A DNA stretch of 64,000 nucleotides from NCBI GenBank assembly GCA_035295125.1, contig DATGJP010000047.1, positions 116,066-180,065 on the forward strand, in the 5' to 3' direction. This document shows positions 38,622 through 46,769 of this stretch, one piece after another; within the stretch, counting starts at the first letter, position 1, and every line of letters starts with the position of its first letter. This DNA comes from JAICMB01 sp035295125 (GTDB taxonomy: Bacteria; Acidobacteriota; Terriglobia; Bryobacterales; Bryobacteraceae). Position numbers and translations under genes: made by a program. Below the pieces are notes generated by a model. That model did no database searches, was not told where the DNA came from, and saw only the letters and a program-made list of their open reading frames with translations.

Positions 38622-40187
38622 CTACCGTGCGATGCGCCGCAGTGCGGGCAGCACATCGCCCGCCGCAACAGGCTGGCTCGCCGCATTACCAAATCCGAAG
38701 TACAGCTTGCGGTACAAACCGTATAGCTCGTCGTAGACCCGTGCCGCTCCGGCGTCGGGCTCAATCGTTCGATAAGCGGGACAGAGGGCGTCCTGCGCTT
38801 CCTCAACCGTTTTGAACGTTCCGGCCGCCAGGAATGCGAAGATCGCCGATCCGAGGCTGGTAACCTCACTCTGCGGCACCAGGACCGGCTTGTTCAGCAC
38901 GTTGGCGTAGACGCGATTCAGGACCTCGTTCTTTTGCGGGATGCCGCCGCCATTGATGACACGGCGGATGGGCACGCCGTGCTCCTCCATGCGTTCCAGA
39001 ATCACGCGCGTGTGGAACGCCGTCCCCTCGATCGCCGCAAATAGCTCGTCTTGCGCGGTGTGGGTCAGATTCCATCCCAACGTGATTCCGCCCAGTTCAG
39101 GATTCACCAGCACCGTGCGATCGCCGTTGTCCCAGGTGAGGCGTAACAGCCCAGTCTGTCCGGCGCGGTACTCTTCCAACCCTGCCGACAGTGCTGCAAC
39201 CGACGTGTCTGCGCGCCGTGCAATCGCGTCGAAGATGTCGCCGGTAGCCGACAGCCCCGCTTCGATTCCGGTCATCGCGGGATGAATGGAACCGGGCACC
39301 ACACCGCAGACTCCCGGAATCAACGACACGTTTGCTCCGATGGCCATGATGCAGGTGGACGTCCCGATCACATTCACAACGTCGCCTTCGCGGCACCCGG
39401 CGCCGATGGCGTCCCAATGTGCATCGAAAGCGCCGGTGGGAATCGGAATGCCGGGCTCCAGCCCCAGTTTCGATGCCCATGCCATGCTGAGATGCCCGGC
39501 AACGTGGTCCGAGGTTTCGTAGCGGCCGCCAAGCTTTTTGCGTACGCCGGCCAACAGCGGGTCAACGGCGTCGAGAAACTGCACGGCCGGAAGCCCGCCG
39601 AGCTCGGCGTTGTACATCCACTTGTGCCCCATGGCGCAGACGCTGCGCGGCACATCGGCAGGGTTCGTGACCCCACACAAGACGGCGGCGGCCATGTCGC
39701 AATGCTCCAGCGCCGTCACCATGTGCTCCCGTTTTTCAGGATTGTTTCTCAGCCAGTGCAGCAGCTTCGAGAATCCCCACTCGGAGGAATACGTGCCTCC
39801 GCACCAGTTGATGGCCTCCAGCCGGCAACGCCGCGCCGTCTCAGTGATGAGGGCAGCTTCGCGCCAGGCCCGATGGTCACACCACAGGTAGTAATCGTCG
39901 AGCGGTTCCAGTCCGTCGCCTACCGGCACGACGCTGGAGCCGGTTGTATCGATAGCCAGCGCTTCGATGCGATCGCCCGCGACGCCGGCAGCGGCCAGCG
40001 CCATGGCCATCGCTTCCGTAAGAGCACGCATGTGGTCGGCGTGGCTTTGCGTAGCATGGTCGGGATCGTCTTTCCTGCGATGCAGTGGATATTCGGCGAC
40101 TCCCGACCCGATTCTCCCGCGCTCGCTGTCCACAATCGACACGCGTACGCTGAGCGTGCCGAAGTCTACTCCTGCAACGATGGCCAT
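38622..40187 (-). CDS. araB: Ribulokinase
   Basis: 521 residues from ATG 40187 (MAIVAGVDFGTLSVRVSIVD); the longer open frame reaches 40427 but overlaps the isomerase gene and is not conserved. It is a FGGY-family sugar kinase: phosphate-binding DFGTLSVR, IDTTGSSVVPV, the GAFDAHWDAIGAG region and the C-terminal ATP loop INGGGIPQKNEVLNRVYANV. The TSTC motif (VIGTSTCIMAIG) is typical of ribulokinase rather than xylulokinase. It phosphorylates L-ribulose. It starts seven bases after the isomerase gene. Confidence 0.93.
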   Translation of the reverse strand: MAIVAGVDFGTLSVRVSIVDSERGRIGSGVAEYPLHRRKDDPDHATQSHADHMRALTEAMAMALAAAGVAGDRIEALAIDTTGSSVVPVGDGLEPLDDYYLWCDHRAWREAALITETARRCRLEAINWCGGTYSSEWGFSKLLHWLRNNPEKREHMVTALEHCDMAAAVLCGVTNPADVPRSVCAMGHKWMYNAELGGLPAVQFLDAVDPLLAGVRKKLGGRYETSDHVAGHLSMAWASKLGLEPGIPIPTGAFDAHWDAIGAGCREGDVVNVIGTSTCIMAIGANVSLIPGVCGVVPGSIHPAMTGIEAGLSATGDIFDAIARRADTSVAALSAGLEEYRAGQTGLLRLTWDNGDRTVLVNPELGGITLGWNLTHTAQDELFAAIEGTAFHTRVILERMEEHGVPIRRVINGGGIPQKNEVLNRVYANVLNKPVLVPQSEVTSLGSAIFAFLAAGTFKTVEEAQDALCPAYRTIEPDAGAARVYDELYGLYRKLYFGFGNAASQPVAAGDVLPALRRIAR

Positions 40188-40194
40188 GGTCCGT

Positions 40195-41604
40195 CTATTG
40201 ATGCCAATACATTTCCCACCCGAGATAGCGGCTGGTGGCTTCGTATACGGCTCCCGCGTTCGAGCTGAGGTTGGCGGCAACGTGGTGTTCGAAGCCGTTC
40301 GCGCAGATGTAGCGTAACAACTCCTGCAGCCGCGGGATCTCCACCACGCCGGCGCCACCGAAGGTATCGAGCGGATCATCGGTGAAGCGCCCCTCGCCGA
40401 CATAGCCGCGGATCTTCCCGGTCGCATCGCTGGTTGAGAAGCGCGCGTAGCTCATCGGAGAAGCCTTCACCTTGCCGACGCACGTTCCGAACGTGTTCAG
40501 CTTTCCGACCGTACCAGCGATGATCTCCTGGAAGTCCATGCGGACCTCTTCGAAGAAATGCTTGGGCAGGTTGCTGCAATGGAAGCAGACGGCCTTGTTG
40601 GGATCTTCGCCGTAGTTGTTGTTCCAGTCGAGCAGGGCGCTGGGGGTTTGCGATGCCATCCGCAGGGCGTGCATGGCGATGACGCCCGGGATGTCGACCT
40701 CGCAGGCGCTCGACATCAGCGCATTGCTCATCATGCTCATGATGGTGCAGGGCACCACGCCGAAGAACTCTTCGAGCGATGTCCAGCACTGCACGGCACT
40801 GATAGTGAGTTCGTTGGCCTGCATCCACTGATCGATCACCGCGCCGAGCTTCGCCATCTTGAGCAGCGCGTCGGCGGGCACGCCGCTGGTCGAGACGTAA
40901 CCCCGAATCGCCTCCAGCTTCGCCTGCGCCGCTGAATCATCGTCCTTCATGCGCGCAATACGCCCCAGAATCTCGGAGAGGTCAATCGGCTCGATGGTGA
41001 TGCCGTTCGACTCCAGAAGCTTTTCGCTGTAGCGAACCGTGTTGAACGCCGCCGGGCGCGCCCCGATGGCACCCACCCGCAAACCGCGCAATCCGTTCAC
41101 GACACGACAGACCGCGGCAAACCACTCGATGTCTTTGCGGAACTGCTCCGTGCAGGGGGTCTCGGTGTGCAGCGTCGTCAGGGAATAAGGAATGCGGTAC
41201 TGCTGCAGGTTGTTGCAGACCGACATTTTGCCGCAGAAGCTGTCGCGGCGGTCGCGAATCGTCATCTTGCCGGTTTGATCCGGGAAGGCGTGAATCAGGA
41301 TCGGAACTCCGAGGTTCGCGGTGCGCAGCGTTTCGGCGACGGTCTTCTCGTCGCCGAAATTGGGCAGCGTGACAATCACACCCGCGATGCGATCCTGCTC
41401 GGCGCGAAACAGCGCCGCACATTTTCTGGCATCGTCGCGCGACTCGACGGCGCCATATTTGGTTTGTTCGGGTGTCGGACAAATCACCCCGTACCCATAG
41501 GATTCCAACGCCGCGGTCATCTGTTCCCGGCCCTCTTTGGCAAGGTGGTCGGGGAAAAAACCACGGTTACCTACAACCAGTCCGAACGTTAGTTTAGAGT
41601 CCAT
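40195..41604 (-). CDS. L-fucose/L-arabinose isomerase-family protein (probable arabinose isomerase)
   Basis: 469 residues from ATG 41604 (MDSKLTFGLVVGNRG); the preceding 24 codons overlap the small membrane gene. The fold is that of the fucose/arabinose isomerase superfamily (LVVGNRGFFPDHLAKEGRE; GVIVTLPNFGDEKTVAETLR; IDQWMQANELTISAVQCWTS with a metal-binding glutamate region SLEEFFGVVPC). It is FucI-like in type, not a classical AraA. Because araB and araD follow directly and GH51 and a symporter sit upstream, conversion of L-arabinose to L-ribulose is the likely role, though it remains inferred from context. Confidence 0.8.
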   Translation of the reverse strand: MDSKLTFGLVVGNRGFFPDHLAKEGREQMTAALESYGYGVICPTPEQTKYGAVESRDDARKCAALFRAEQDRIAGVIVTLPNFGDEKTVAETLRTANLGVPILIHAFPDQTGKMTIRDRRDSFCGKMSVCNNLQQYRIPYSLTTLHTETPCTEQFRKDIEWFAAVCRVVNGLRGLRVGAIGARPAAFNTVRYSEKLLESNGITIEPIDLSEILGRIARMKDDDSAAQAKLEAIRGYVSTSGVPADALLKMAKLGAVIDQWMQANELTISAVQCWTSLEEFFGVVPCTIMSMMSNALMSSACEVDIPGVIAMHALRMASQTPSALLDWNNNYGEDPNKAVCFHCSNLPKHFFEEVRMDFQEIIAGTVGKLNTFGTCVGKVKASPMSYARFSTSDATGKIRGYVGEGRFTDDPLDTFGGAGVVEIPRLQELLRYICANGFEHHVAANLSSNAGAVYEATSRYLGWEMYWHQ

Positions 41605-41609
41605 AAAAC

Positions 41610-41822
41610 TTAGCGCTTGCGCGGTGAGAAAGCAAAGGTGTAGACCACTCCTAACACCAGGATGAACGCGCCCCACCAGACGCCGGAGTGCAGATTCGCG
41701 AGAACCGGCTGATGCGCGGGCGGGTTGAGCAAATCATACACGCCCGAAGCCGTGATCAGGACGCCGTAAACCACGAGCATGACTCCAATGAAAAACCAGA
41801 CAGAAATGTGTTTGCCAGCCAT
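41610..41822 (-). CDS. Small two-helix membrane protein in arabinose operon
   Basis: 70 residues with two predicted transmembrane helices (VWFFIGVMLVVYGVLITASG and GVWWGAFILVLGVVYTFAF) joined by a short loop (NPPAHQPVLANLHS) and a basic C-terminus. It lies between the SSS symporter (6-base gap) and the isomerase (5-base gap). Small two-helix proteins are frequent next to sodium/solute symporters and may be accessory subunits; no function is established here. Confidence 0.75.
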   Translation of the reverse strand: MAGKHISVWFFIGVMLVVYGVLITASGVYDLLNPPAHQPVLANLHSGVWWGAFILVLGVVYTFAFSPRKR

Positions 41823-41828
41823 AAGTGT

Positions 41829-43526
41829 TTACCAGAAGATGATGTTCAAAATGAAGAACACGACGATCACGATAGCGGCCCAGAACAGTGGGCGCTCGTA
41901 GATGGGGACCTCTTCTTCCTTGGGCATCACAGTGCAGCCATAAACAAGGCCGTTGAGCGCCGAATCGGGCAGAGGCTTGGTCATCATGCTCACGATCACC
42001 GTAACCAGCACGCAGATGATCCACGACCAGAGCCCGCGATACATGTCCTGCGCCATCTCTTTGGCATCCGGCGAGAAGGCGATGTACCGCAACGCGGTTG
42101 GATCTGCCTTTACCCAGCCGAACATGGCAATCGATGACAGGGTCCCGGAGAGCAGCCCCCAGAATCCGCCCTGCGGAGTAGCACGTTTCCAGAACATACC
42201 CAGTAAGACCGTCCCGAAGAGCGGCGCGATAAAGATACTGAACAGCGCCTGGACATAATCCATGATGCTATGGAACTGCATCACGAAATAGGCTGTTCCG
42301 ATGCTCACCAGGACGCCGATCACGGTGCACCAACGGCCCATCTTGACGTAATGCCGATCGGTGGCGTCGCGGCGCATCAGCGCGCGGTAGATGTCGTAGG
42401 TCCATACCGTGGCAAAGGCGCTGACGTTGCCGGCCATGCCCGACATGAACCCCGCAATCAACGCGGTGATGCCCAGACCGAGCAGCCCGGGTCCCAGGTA
42501 ACGCGCGAGCATAAGCGGCAGGACTTCGTTATAGCTGTGCGCGTTACCGACCACCTGGCTTGCGCCCACGAGTTTGATCGGCAACACCGCCAGTCCCAGA
42601 AGACCGGGAAGGATGACGATGAACGGCACTAGCATCTTGAAAGCCGAGCCGATAATGGGGGCGAGTTTGGCGCTGCGCAGGTCCTTGGCCGCCAGAACGC
42701 GCTGGACAACCAGGAAGTCAGTAGTCCAGTACCCGAACGAAATCACAAAACCGAGCCCCAAAACGATTCCTGTCCAATGAATTCCCATCGGGTTGCCGGA
42801 GAACGAGCCCAGCGTGCTCCACAGGTGAGTGTAATCCTGGCGGCCCAGGTTCGCCGCGATCTTCTGTTCCAGGCCGCTCCACCCGCCAGCCTCAATGAGG
42901 CCCAGGATCGGAATCAGCAGGGCGCCGAGCCAGATCAAAACAAACTGCAGCACTTCGTTGAAGATTGCAGATCGCAATCCGCCCAGCGCAACATATACGG
43001 CGACCGTGAGAGACGAAACCCAAATGCTGAAGTTAATGTCCCAGCCAAGGACGACCTTCATCACGAGGGCCATCGAGTACATGTTGATGCCGCTCATCAG
43101 GACGGTCATGAATGCAAAGCAGACGGCGGAGAGGGCGCGGCTCGATTCACCGAAACGCAACCGCAGGTAGCCGGGCACCGAGTGCGTTTTCGAAATGTAG
43201 TAGAACGGCATCATCACCAGGCCGAGAAAAAGCATCGCGGGAATGGCGCCAATCCAGTACCAGTGGGTGGCAAGAATACCGTATTGATAAGCGGAAGCGG
43301 CCCACCCCATCATTTCGAGGGCGCCGAGGTTTGCGGACAAGAAGCTGAGTCCTGCGATCCAGGCTGTCATCTCGCGTCCGGCCAGGAAGAAGTCTTCACC
43401 GGTTTCGGATTGACCTTTCAGGTAAAACCCGATTGCGAGAACCGCGGCGAAATAAATCGCGATGATGGCAACATCGACGCCGCTAAGGGAGATGAGACGG
43501 TCGGATGCTCCTGTAAGCGTTTGCAT
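41829..43526 (-). CDS. Sodium/solute symporter (SSS family), probable sugar importer
   Basis: 565 residues from ATG 43526 (GGAGAG at good spacing). The open frame continues 294 codons further upstream, but that part is antisense to the arabinofuranosidase gene and not membrane-like. About 13-14 transmembrane helices are visible. Family motifs: AGREMTAWIAGLSFLSANLG near the second helix, GLRSAIFNEVLQFVLIWLGA, and GYWTTDFLVVQRVLAAKDL. This resembles SGLT-type sugar symporters. Being first in the arabinose operon, it probably brings L-arabinose or short arabino-oligosaccharides into the cytoplasm with sodium. Confidence 0.88.
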   Translation of the reverse strand: MQTLTGASDRLISLSGVDVAIIAIYFAAVLAIGFYLKGQSETGEDFFLAGREMTAWIAGLSFLSANLGALEMMGWAASAYQYGILATHWYWIGAIPAMLFLGLVMMPFYYISKTHSVPGYLRLRFGESSRALSAVCFAFMTVLMSGINMYSMALVMKVVLGWDINFSIWVSSLTVAVYVALGGLRSAIFNEVLQFVLIWLGALLIPILGLIEAGGWSGLEQKIAANLGRQDYTHLWSTLGSFSGNPMGIHWTGIVLGLGFVISFGYWTTDFLVVQRVLAAKDLRSAKLAPIIGSAFKMLVPFIVILPGLLGLAVLPIKLVGASQVVGNAHSYNEVLPLMLARYLGPGLLGLGITALIAGFMSGMAGNVSAFATVWTYDIYRALMRRDATDRHYVKMGRWCTVIGVLVSIGTAYFVMQFHSIMDYVQALFSIFIAPLFGTVLLGMFWKRATPQGGFWGLLSGTLSSIAMFGWVKADPTALRYIAFSPDAKEMAQDMYRGLWSWIICVLVTVIVSMMTKPLPDSALNGLVYGCTVMPKEEEVPIYERPLFWAAIVIVVFFILNIIFW

Positions 43527-43571
43527 TCTCTCCGAGGATACTAGATGAAGGGAGGATAATGTTAACCGCCT

Positions 43572-45176
43572 ATGAAACGCCGCGATTTTCTTACCGTGAT
43601 TCCCGCCGGCCTGGTGGCCGCGCGCTCGGCTCGCGCCGCCGATGGAGAAGTGAACGTCTTCCTGAAAGACAGGATCGGGACCATCAGTCCCTTGCAGCAC
43701 GGGCATTTCATCGAACATCTGGGCGGCGTGATTTATGACGGCGTCTGGGTTGGCGAGGACTCGAAGATTCCGAATGTCGGCGGAGTGCGCAAGGCGTTGA
43801 TTGACGCGATGACACCGCTCGCACCCACCGTGATGCGCTGGCCCGGCGGGTGCTTCGCCGATAGCTACGATTGGCGCGACGGCATCGGACCGCGAGCACA
43901 ACGTCCGCGCCGACGAAATTTCTGGGCTTCCAACGGCATGCTGCGGAATCTTCCCGACAACAGTCCGGCGAAGGACGATCCCAATTCGTTCGGCACGAAC
44001 GAATTCCTGCGCTTCACGAAGCTCATCAACGCCGAGCCCTACCTGGCCGCCAACCTCCGCGGCATGTCTGCGCGCGATTTCGACGAGTGGATCGAATACT
44101 GTAATGCGCCGAAAGGCGCGGGCACAGCCGCGGACCGGCGGGCGGCCAACGGCGATCCGGAACCGTTTCACGTGCGTTATTGGGGCGTCGGAAACGAGAG
44201 CTGGGGTTGCGGCGGCGAAATGACTTCGGAAGAATACTCTGTCGAATTCCGAAAATTCACAGCCTGGACGCCAACTTATGGCGGGCCGCCGCTCGCCTTC
44301 ATTGCTTCGGGGCCGAATGGTGGGGACTATCGCTGGTCGCGGGGATTTTTCTCGCGCCTGGTGGAGAAGAGTCCGGGCCTGTTGAACCGCGTTTGGGGAT
44401 GGGCACTCCACTATTACTGCGGAACCACAGGCAAGGGCGATTCGCTCGACTTCACTTCAGACAATGCCTATGAACTTCTTGACCGGGCGAATCGCATGGA
44501 AGGTCTCATCACGCGGCATTGGGACATCATGAGCGAATACGACCGCGAGCATCGCGTGAAGCTCGTCGTGGACGAGTGGGGTGCCTGGCATCACGATACA
44601 ACGGCGGTCGCTCCGCACCATTTGTTTGGGAGCGTCCCCACCATGCGCGATGCGCTAGTGGCCGCGATCTCGCTTGATACGTTCCACCGGCACGCCGACA
44701 AGGTAGCGATGGCCAACGCGGCGCAGCTTATCAATTGCATCCAGACTCTGTTCCTCGCAGATGGCGATAAATTCTGTGTCACGCCGACCTACGAGGTGTT
44801 TGCGATGTATAAAGATCACTGCGGCGCGGACGCGGTGCGTTCCACGTTCGGGGCTTCCACCGTAGGCTATGCCGGCGAACACCCGGGCAACGTGGTCAGG
44901 CTGGCTGGATCGGCATCGCGGTCCGGTAATACTCTGACCATTACCGCCGCGCACACGCATCTCACGGAACCGTTGGAGACCAATATCCAGGTGTTCGACG
45001 GCACGGTGAAAAGCGCCCGTGCGACGGTCCTGACGGGTCCCGACATTCACGCCCACAACGACTTTTCGCAGCCCCACGCGGTGAAGACCACCTCGGCGCC
45101 CGTAGAGGCCACGGGCAGCGGAATGCGCATGAGAATTCCGCCGGCATCGGTGGTAAAGATTCAGGCGGAGGTGTGA
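43572..45176 (+). CDS. Alpha-L-arabinofuranosidase, GH51
   Basis: 534 residues with a Tat-type signal (MKRRDFLTVIPAGLVAARSARA). The GH51 barrel shows the catalytic acid/base Glu209 in WGVGNESWGCGG and the nucleophile Glu335 in LVVDEWGAWH, plus MRWPGGCFADSYDWRDGIG in the substrate site. It releases L-arabinose from arabinan, arabinoxylan or arabino-oligosaccharides outside the cytoplasm. It is divergent from the symporter-isomerase-kinase-epimerase operon with only 45 bases between starts, so both sides probably share control. GGGAGG lies upstream of the ATG. Confidence 0.94.
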   Translation: MKRRDFLTVIPAGLVAARSARAADGEVNVFLKDRIGTISPLQHGHFIEHLGGVIYDGVWVGEDSKIPNVGGVRKALIDAMTPLAPTVMRWPGGCFADSYDWRDGIGPRAQRPRRRNFWASNGMLRNLPDNSPAKDDPNSFGTNEFLRFTKLINAEPYLAANLRGMSARDFDEWIEYCNAPKGAGTAADRRAANGDPEPFHVRYWGVGNESWGCGGEMTSEEYSVEFRKFTAWTPTYGGPPLAFIASGPNGGDYRWSRGFFSRLVEKSPGLLNRVWGWALHYYCGTTGKGDSLDFTSDNAYELLDRANRMEGLITRHWDIMSEYDREHRVKLVVDEWGAWHHDTTAVAPHHLFGSVPTMRDALVAAISLDTFHRHADKVAMANAAQLINCIQTLFLADGDKFCVTPTYEVFAMYKDHCGADAVRSTFGASTVGYAGEHPGNVVRLAGSASRSGNTLTITAAHTHLTEPLETNIQVFDGTVKSARATVLTGPDIHAHNDFSQPHAVKTTSAPVEATGSGMRMRIPPASVVKIQAEV

Positions 45177-45263
45177 GTTACATCCCCCTGAAAATGGGCG
45201 GTGCGCACGGTTGTCTGGAAAACGGCAAACAATGCGACATAGGTGACGAGCATTTGAGCTCTG

Positions 45264-46706
45264 TCACTGCTCCACAAGAACGTATTCTTGGCCATTGAAG
45301 TGATAGCGTTCCGTCCTGCTGAACCTGCACCCAGGCTTGCTCGACGCACCGCAATCTGTGCCGGCCGTCTTGACGATCAGATCGTGCAAGCGCGCCGGAT
45401 GAGGATCTAGGGTCCAATTGGCATACCACGTCGTCGCGACTTCGCCGCCCTGCGTCAACGACGAGTTGTCATAGTAGGTGGGAATCCCGCCAACGTGACG
45501 AAAGCCTTGCCCGAGGCGCGCATAGATATCGGTCGTCGTGCCGGAAATTCCTTGGTGTGTGCTGCCTACGTCTGCATTGACACAAACGACTTCATCGCCC
45601 AGCGTACCCACCGTAATGGGAAGAGAATTGGGCTTGCCATCCTGTCCCCACTCCCCGACCCCGAAATCCGAATGAGCCAACTGCCAACGTCGCTGCCCTA
45701 CCGTGAATTCGAAGAAGCTCAACGATACACCACACCCGTCGCAGTTATGTCCCTGGTCCCATGATCCGGCGATCACCACTTTGGCTCGACGCGTCTTGTA
45801 CGGCAGGTCGGATTCGCTAAGCACTTGATGTTGGAGCGAACACTTGTACCCCGGCTCTGGTGTTTGTCCGGGAACGCCACTTGCTTGGATCTCGCAGATT
45901 GGATCGTTGGGTTTCTTTGACTGCGTTTCGAGGGCTGCGAGAACCTGTCGCCGTGCACCGACCGAGTCCCATCGGGCGACTCCCGGTGCGGCGGCAGGCA
46001 TGGGTGTTCGTGGCGACAGTTCGTATTTCGATCCGTTGAAGTGATAGCGTTCCCTCTTGCTGAACGTGCGACCACCTTCGGTACCACTGCTTTCGACAAC
46101 TAAATCCCATATCGGTCCTTGAGTTGGATCCGTAGAGATTTCCGCTTCCCACGCTGTTCCTGCGTTCTCACGATATCCAGTCGGAATGGAAGCAACCAAG
46201 CGAAATCCACCAGCGAGTCGCGCGTAGATTTCGGTTGTCGTTCGTGAGCCATCCTTGTCCGTCCCGCGGCGGGCGGCGAAAATAGCAGGGACGTCGTACC
46301 CGAGCGCGTCGACCGTAATGCCGTCGTCAAAAGGCTCGCCCGCCTGCCCCCATTCTGTGACGGCGAAATCCGAATGCGTGACTCGCCACATTTGCCGACT
46401 CACGGTAAATTCGAGAAAGCTGAGAGCAGGACCGCACGTCTGGCATTTACGCTGCGGATCTTTGGATGCCGTAACAATGAGATATGCTCTATGCGTCTTG
46501 TAGGGCAGTTCGTATTCGCCGAGGACTTCATGCTTCAGGGAGCACCCTGGCGTTTTGCAGAACGGGCTGTTTGGTTTTTGGTGCCGCTCGGCGAGCGCGC
46601 GGATAGCCGCGTCGCCAGCCTCCAACGTGTTCCAACGGGGAACCGGCATAACCGTCGCAAAGAGAAGTGTGAAATACTTCACCAGCGACAGGCTTGTTGG
46701 AATCAT
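45264..46706 (-). CDS. Secreted protein with two tandem homologous domains, unknown function
   Basis: 480 residues starting MIPTSLSLVKYFTLLFATVM, a signal peptide. The mature part is two copies of a domain of about 210 residues. Matching landmarks occur in the same order: KPNSPFC / KPNDPIC, ELPYKTHRA / DLPYKTRRA, a CxxCG pair (CQTCG / CDGCG), SFLEFTVSRQMWRVTHSDF / SFFEFTVGQRRWQLAHSDF, TTTEIYARLAGGF / TTTDIYARLGQGF, and RERYHFNGSKYEL / RTERYHFNGQEYVL near the ends. This indicates an old internal duplication. No enzyme motif was recognised; the cysteines may bind metal or form disulfides. It is divergent from the RCC1-repeat protein gene. Confidence 0.75.
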   Translation of the reverse strand: MIPTSLSLVKYFTLLFATVMPVPRWNTLEAGDAAIRALAERHQKPNSPFCKTPGCSLKHEVLGEYELPYKTHRAYLIVTASKDPQRKCQTCGPALSFLEFTVSRQMWRVTHSDFAVTEWGQAGEPFDDGITVDALGYDVPAIFAARRGTDKDGSRTTTEIYARLAGGFRLVASIPTGYRENAGTAWEAEISTDPTQGPIWDLVVESSGTEGGRTFSKRERYHFNGSKYELSPRTPMPAAAPGVARWDSVGARRQVLAALETQSKKPNDPICEIQASGVPGQTPEPGYKCSLQHQVLSESDLPYKTRRAKVVIAGSWDQGHNCDGCGVSLSFFEFTVGQRRWQLAHSDFGVGEWGQDGKPNSLPITVGTLGDEVVCVNADVGSTHQGISGTTTDIYARLGQGFRHVGGIPTYYDNSSLTQGGEVATTWYANWTLDPHPARLHDLIVKTAGTDCGASSKPGCRFSRTERYHFNGQEYVLVEQ

Positions 46707-46769
46707 GGCTATTTCGAAATCCAGAGCATTTTATCATTTACGCGCATAAAATATGAGGATCGAGTGAAT

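Noticed and set aside
39282..40268. 328-codon plus-strand frame opposite araB
   Set aside because: Shadow frame without recognisable features; the ribulokinase is complete.
43527..44411. N-terminal extension of the symporter frame by 294 codons
   Set aside because: It is antisense to the GH51 gene, is not membrane-like, and a good ribosome site marks the ATG at 43526.
46374..46769. N-terminal extension of the RCC1-repeat protein
   Set aside because: Antisense to the duplicated secreted protein; the signal segment and ribosome site lie at 46770.
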